Shown here: piece by piece, positions 62,849-64,000 of the stretch
Layout: the number at the start of each line of letters is the position of its first letter
Numbering within the stretch: position 1 is the stretch's first letter
Source: Jejuia sp047345485
GTDB taxonomy: Bacteria; Bacteroidota; Bacteroidia; Flavobacteriales; Flavobacteriaceae
Length of the DNA: 64,000 nt
Assembly: GCF_047345485.1 (NCBI RefSeq)
Contig: NZ_JBLFEN010000009.1
Coordinates: 1 to 64,000, forward strand
Direction of reading: 5' to 3'
Notes under the pieces: model-generated
Databases searched by the model: none
Told to the model about the DNA's origin: nothing
The model's input: the letters and a program-made list of their open reading frames with translations, nothing else
Position numbers and translations under genes: made by a program

Positions 62849-63784
62849 TTAAATGTTATTAATTACTAATTCTATATGATTCATTATAGATAGTTTTTTC
62901 AAAGTACCTAAACCTGGGAAATGACCTCTTTGTTGTAAATCTCGAAATACGTTTATTGCAGATGTATTTAAATTATTTTGATCGCACCAAATAACTAATT
63001 TATTAATTGCTTCTGAAAATTTACCACCAATATCTGCCACATCTTCATTAGAGTCAGAAACAAAATGTTTTACTCTAATTTGATTATTTTCTAAATAACT
63101 CAAATGAATTGCTACTGCTCTTGGTAAAAATCCTGATTCTGAATAATTATCACCAATTGTTAGGAAATCTGAAAATCCAACAAATCCATCTTGAATATAA
63201 AATCTATATTCTTTTGAAAAATCACTTTCTTGGTTCAAATAGTCTGCATTCCTAGATTGTTCTATAAAATAATCATCAAGACTAACGAGTGTGTTGGCTT
63301 CAAATTCACGATAATACCTTCGACTGGTTTTTTGAAAATAAATAACATTATAAACTATGTTCAACCGATTATTTAAAACCTCAATATTTTGGCTGTTTAT
63401 TTCTGTTTCGTGTATTAATGTGATTCCGTTATAATTTAAATCTAACGCATTTACAAACTCAATTAATGTTCCAAGGTTTCTTTCAGTTTTAGTGTCAACA
63501 ATAACAGCTAGTTGGTAGTTGTTATATTCTGCTGGAATTGAAGAAGTAATTATTTCAATAATTCTTTTGTATTGTCCTTCTAAATCTCCAACTCTCGGAT
63601 TTATTATTAAGTTGAAATTTGCGTTTCGATTTACGAATTCAGCTAGAGTAGTTTTTATTGTGCTCGAAACTTTAACAGGTTCAATAATTGGGGAGATTTT
63701 ATTTAATTCCTGCGGAAAAATAGAACACAATTCTCTTAAGGCAATTAATTCAAATTGTTTGCCTCTTAAATATGGGAAATACAT
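62849..63784 (-). CDS. sce7725 family protein
   Basis: 311 residues. The opening, MYFPYLRGKQFELIALRELC, and later PIIEPVKVSSTIKTTLAEFV and NLIINPRVGDLEGQYKRII match the sce7725 family, related to phage T4 beta-protein-like sequences. The fold is probably a TIM-barrel-like one. Function is not established. Family members are usually next to sce7726 genes, as the upstream reading frame seems to be. It overlaps that frame by 19 bases, which implies coupling. Confidence 0.8.
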   Translation of the reverse strand: MYFPYLRGKQFELIALRELCSIFPQELNKISPIIEPVKVSSTIKTTLAEFVNRNANFNLIINPRVGDLEGQYKRIIEIITSSIPAEYNNYQLAVIVDTKTERNLGTLIEFVNALDLNYNGITLIHETEINSQNIEVLNNRLNIVYNVIYFQKTSRRYYREFEANTLVSLDDYFIEQSRNADYLNQESDFSKEYRFYIQDGFVGFSDFLTIGDNYSESGFLPRAVAIHLSYLENNQIRVKHFVSDSNEDVADIGGKFSEAINKLVIWCDQNNLNTSAINVFRDLQQRGHFPGLGTLKKLSIMNHIELVINNI

Positions 63785-64000
63785 ATTTTGCTTTTTTGAT
63801 TAAGAAATGTATCTAGTTTTTCGTAGTCATTTTTTGAAAAATCTAATGAATAACAAATATGTTTTAAACTCTCTGGAATCGCCTTTTCTTGAATTTTTTT
63901 TGGATTAGAAATGTTTCTAGATTTGAGTTTCTTAACTACTAGTTTTTGAAACAAAGAAATTTCAATTTTTTTCGCTAGTGCTAAACACTCTTTGAAAATT
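63766..64000 (-). CDS. C-terminal part of an upstream protein (sce7726-like candidate), cut by the window edge
   Basis: An open frame enters from the right edge and ends at 63766. Its visible 77 residues run from FKECLALAKKIEISLFQKLV to EKLDTFLNQKSKICISHI. It is helical and Lys-rich with no motif. It overlaps the sce7725-like gene by 19 bases. By position it should be the sce7726 partner, but too little is seen to be sure. A TTG within it could be read as a start, but the frame stays open upstream. Confidence 0.55.
   Translation of the reverse strand, partial: IFKECLALAKKIEISLFQKLVVKKLKSRNISNPKKIQEKAIPESLKHICYSLDFSKNDYEKLDTFLNQKSKICISHI

Noticed and set aside
1..64000. CRISPR array
   Set aside because: Repeats are palindromic and dispersed, not regularly spaced by unique spacers, and no cas gene is present.
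1..64000. tRNA genes
   Set aside because: No cloverleaf with a TTCGA-type T-loop was recognised in the gaps, including next to the 5S rRNA; this was by eye and could miss a gene.
1..64000. Insertion sequence or prophage
   Set aside because: No transposase, integrase or phage structural gene was seen; the repeats look like non-autonomous elements.

Overview
The window looks like a chromosomal segment of a marine member of the Flavobacteriaceae (Bacteroidota). The evidence is the AT-rich sequence, the TAnnTTTG promoter element upstream of several genes, the scarcity of Shine-Dalgarno sites, a complete Bat aerotolerance operon, lipoproteins with Bacteroidota-style lipoboxes, DUF1800/DUF1501 and DUF6095 genes, and many short palindromic repeats of types common in this family. 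No tRNA, CRISPR array, prophage or complete insertion sequence was recognised.

Layout. (1) 1-390: end of an rRNA operon (5S rRNA and terminator). (2) 391-8324: a DnaQ/GIY-YIG fusion nuclease, a small GIY-YIG gene wedged between palindromic repeats, and a minus-strand restriction cluster (type IIG restriction-methylase, Mrr-like nuclease, single-HKD PLD nuclease), closed by more repeats and a structured repeat. (3) 8325-20373: Pif1-like helicase, DinB-like protein, murQ with a DUF6095 gene, a TolC/permease/adaptor export operon with no ATPase gene, monomeric isocitrate dehydrogenase and ribosomal protein L19. (4) 20374-35485: an alpha-2-macroglobulin-like lipoprotein, a DUF559 nuclease fused to a repeat, CAP lipoprotein, isoaspartyl peptidase, an ALDH7-type dehydrogenase, a broken outer-membrane barrel gene, an OmpA/HhH pair and a DUF1800/DUF1501 pair. 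(5) 35486-42617: a nitrate-type ABC importer (binding protein, permease, two ATPases) with a porin, bracketed by inverted copies of one repeat. (6) 42618-54795: AlbA_2 protein, a gene fragment, an SDR, then the moxR-DUF58-bat operon. (7) 54867-59770: an inorganic-carbon block (SulP transporter, beta-carbonic anhydrase, SbtA-type transporter, LysR regulator), followed by cvpA. (8) 59890-61582: a small conserved gene, a composite repeat cluster and pheS. (9) 61583-64000: a minus-strand accessory module (sce7726-like, sce7725-like, RES-domain protein) starting just beside a repeated site next to pheS.

The most notable signal is the population of dispersed elements. One family (about 8101-8276, 50808-50898 and 60301-60468) keeps the same blocks around stems whose sequences differ between copies but still pair, so it is probably a structured RNA; it may be the Flavo-1 motif. 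A second, REP-like family flanks the small GIY-YIG gene on both sides and has also inserted in frame into the type IIG enzyme gene. A third family supplies the last codons and stop of the DUF559 nuclease gene. Together these suggest small nucleases tied to palindromic repeats. The other candidate for an under-described system is the sce7726/sce7725/RES module at the right edge.
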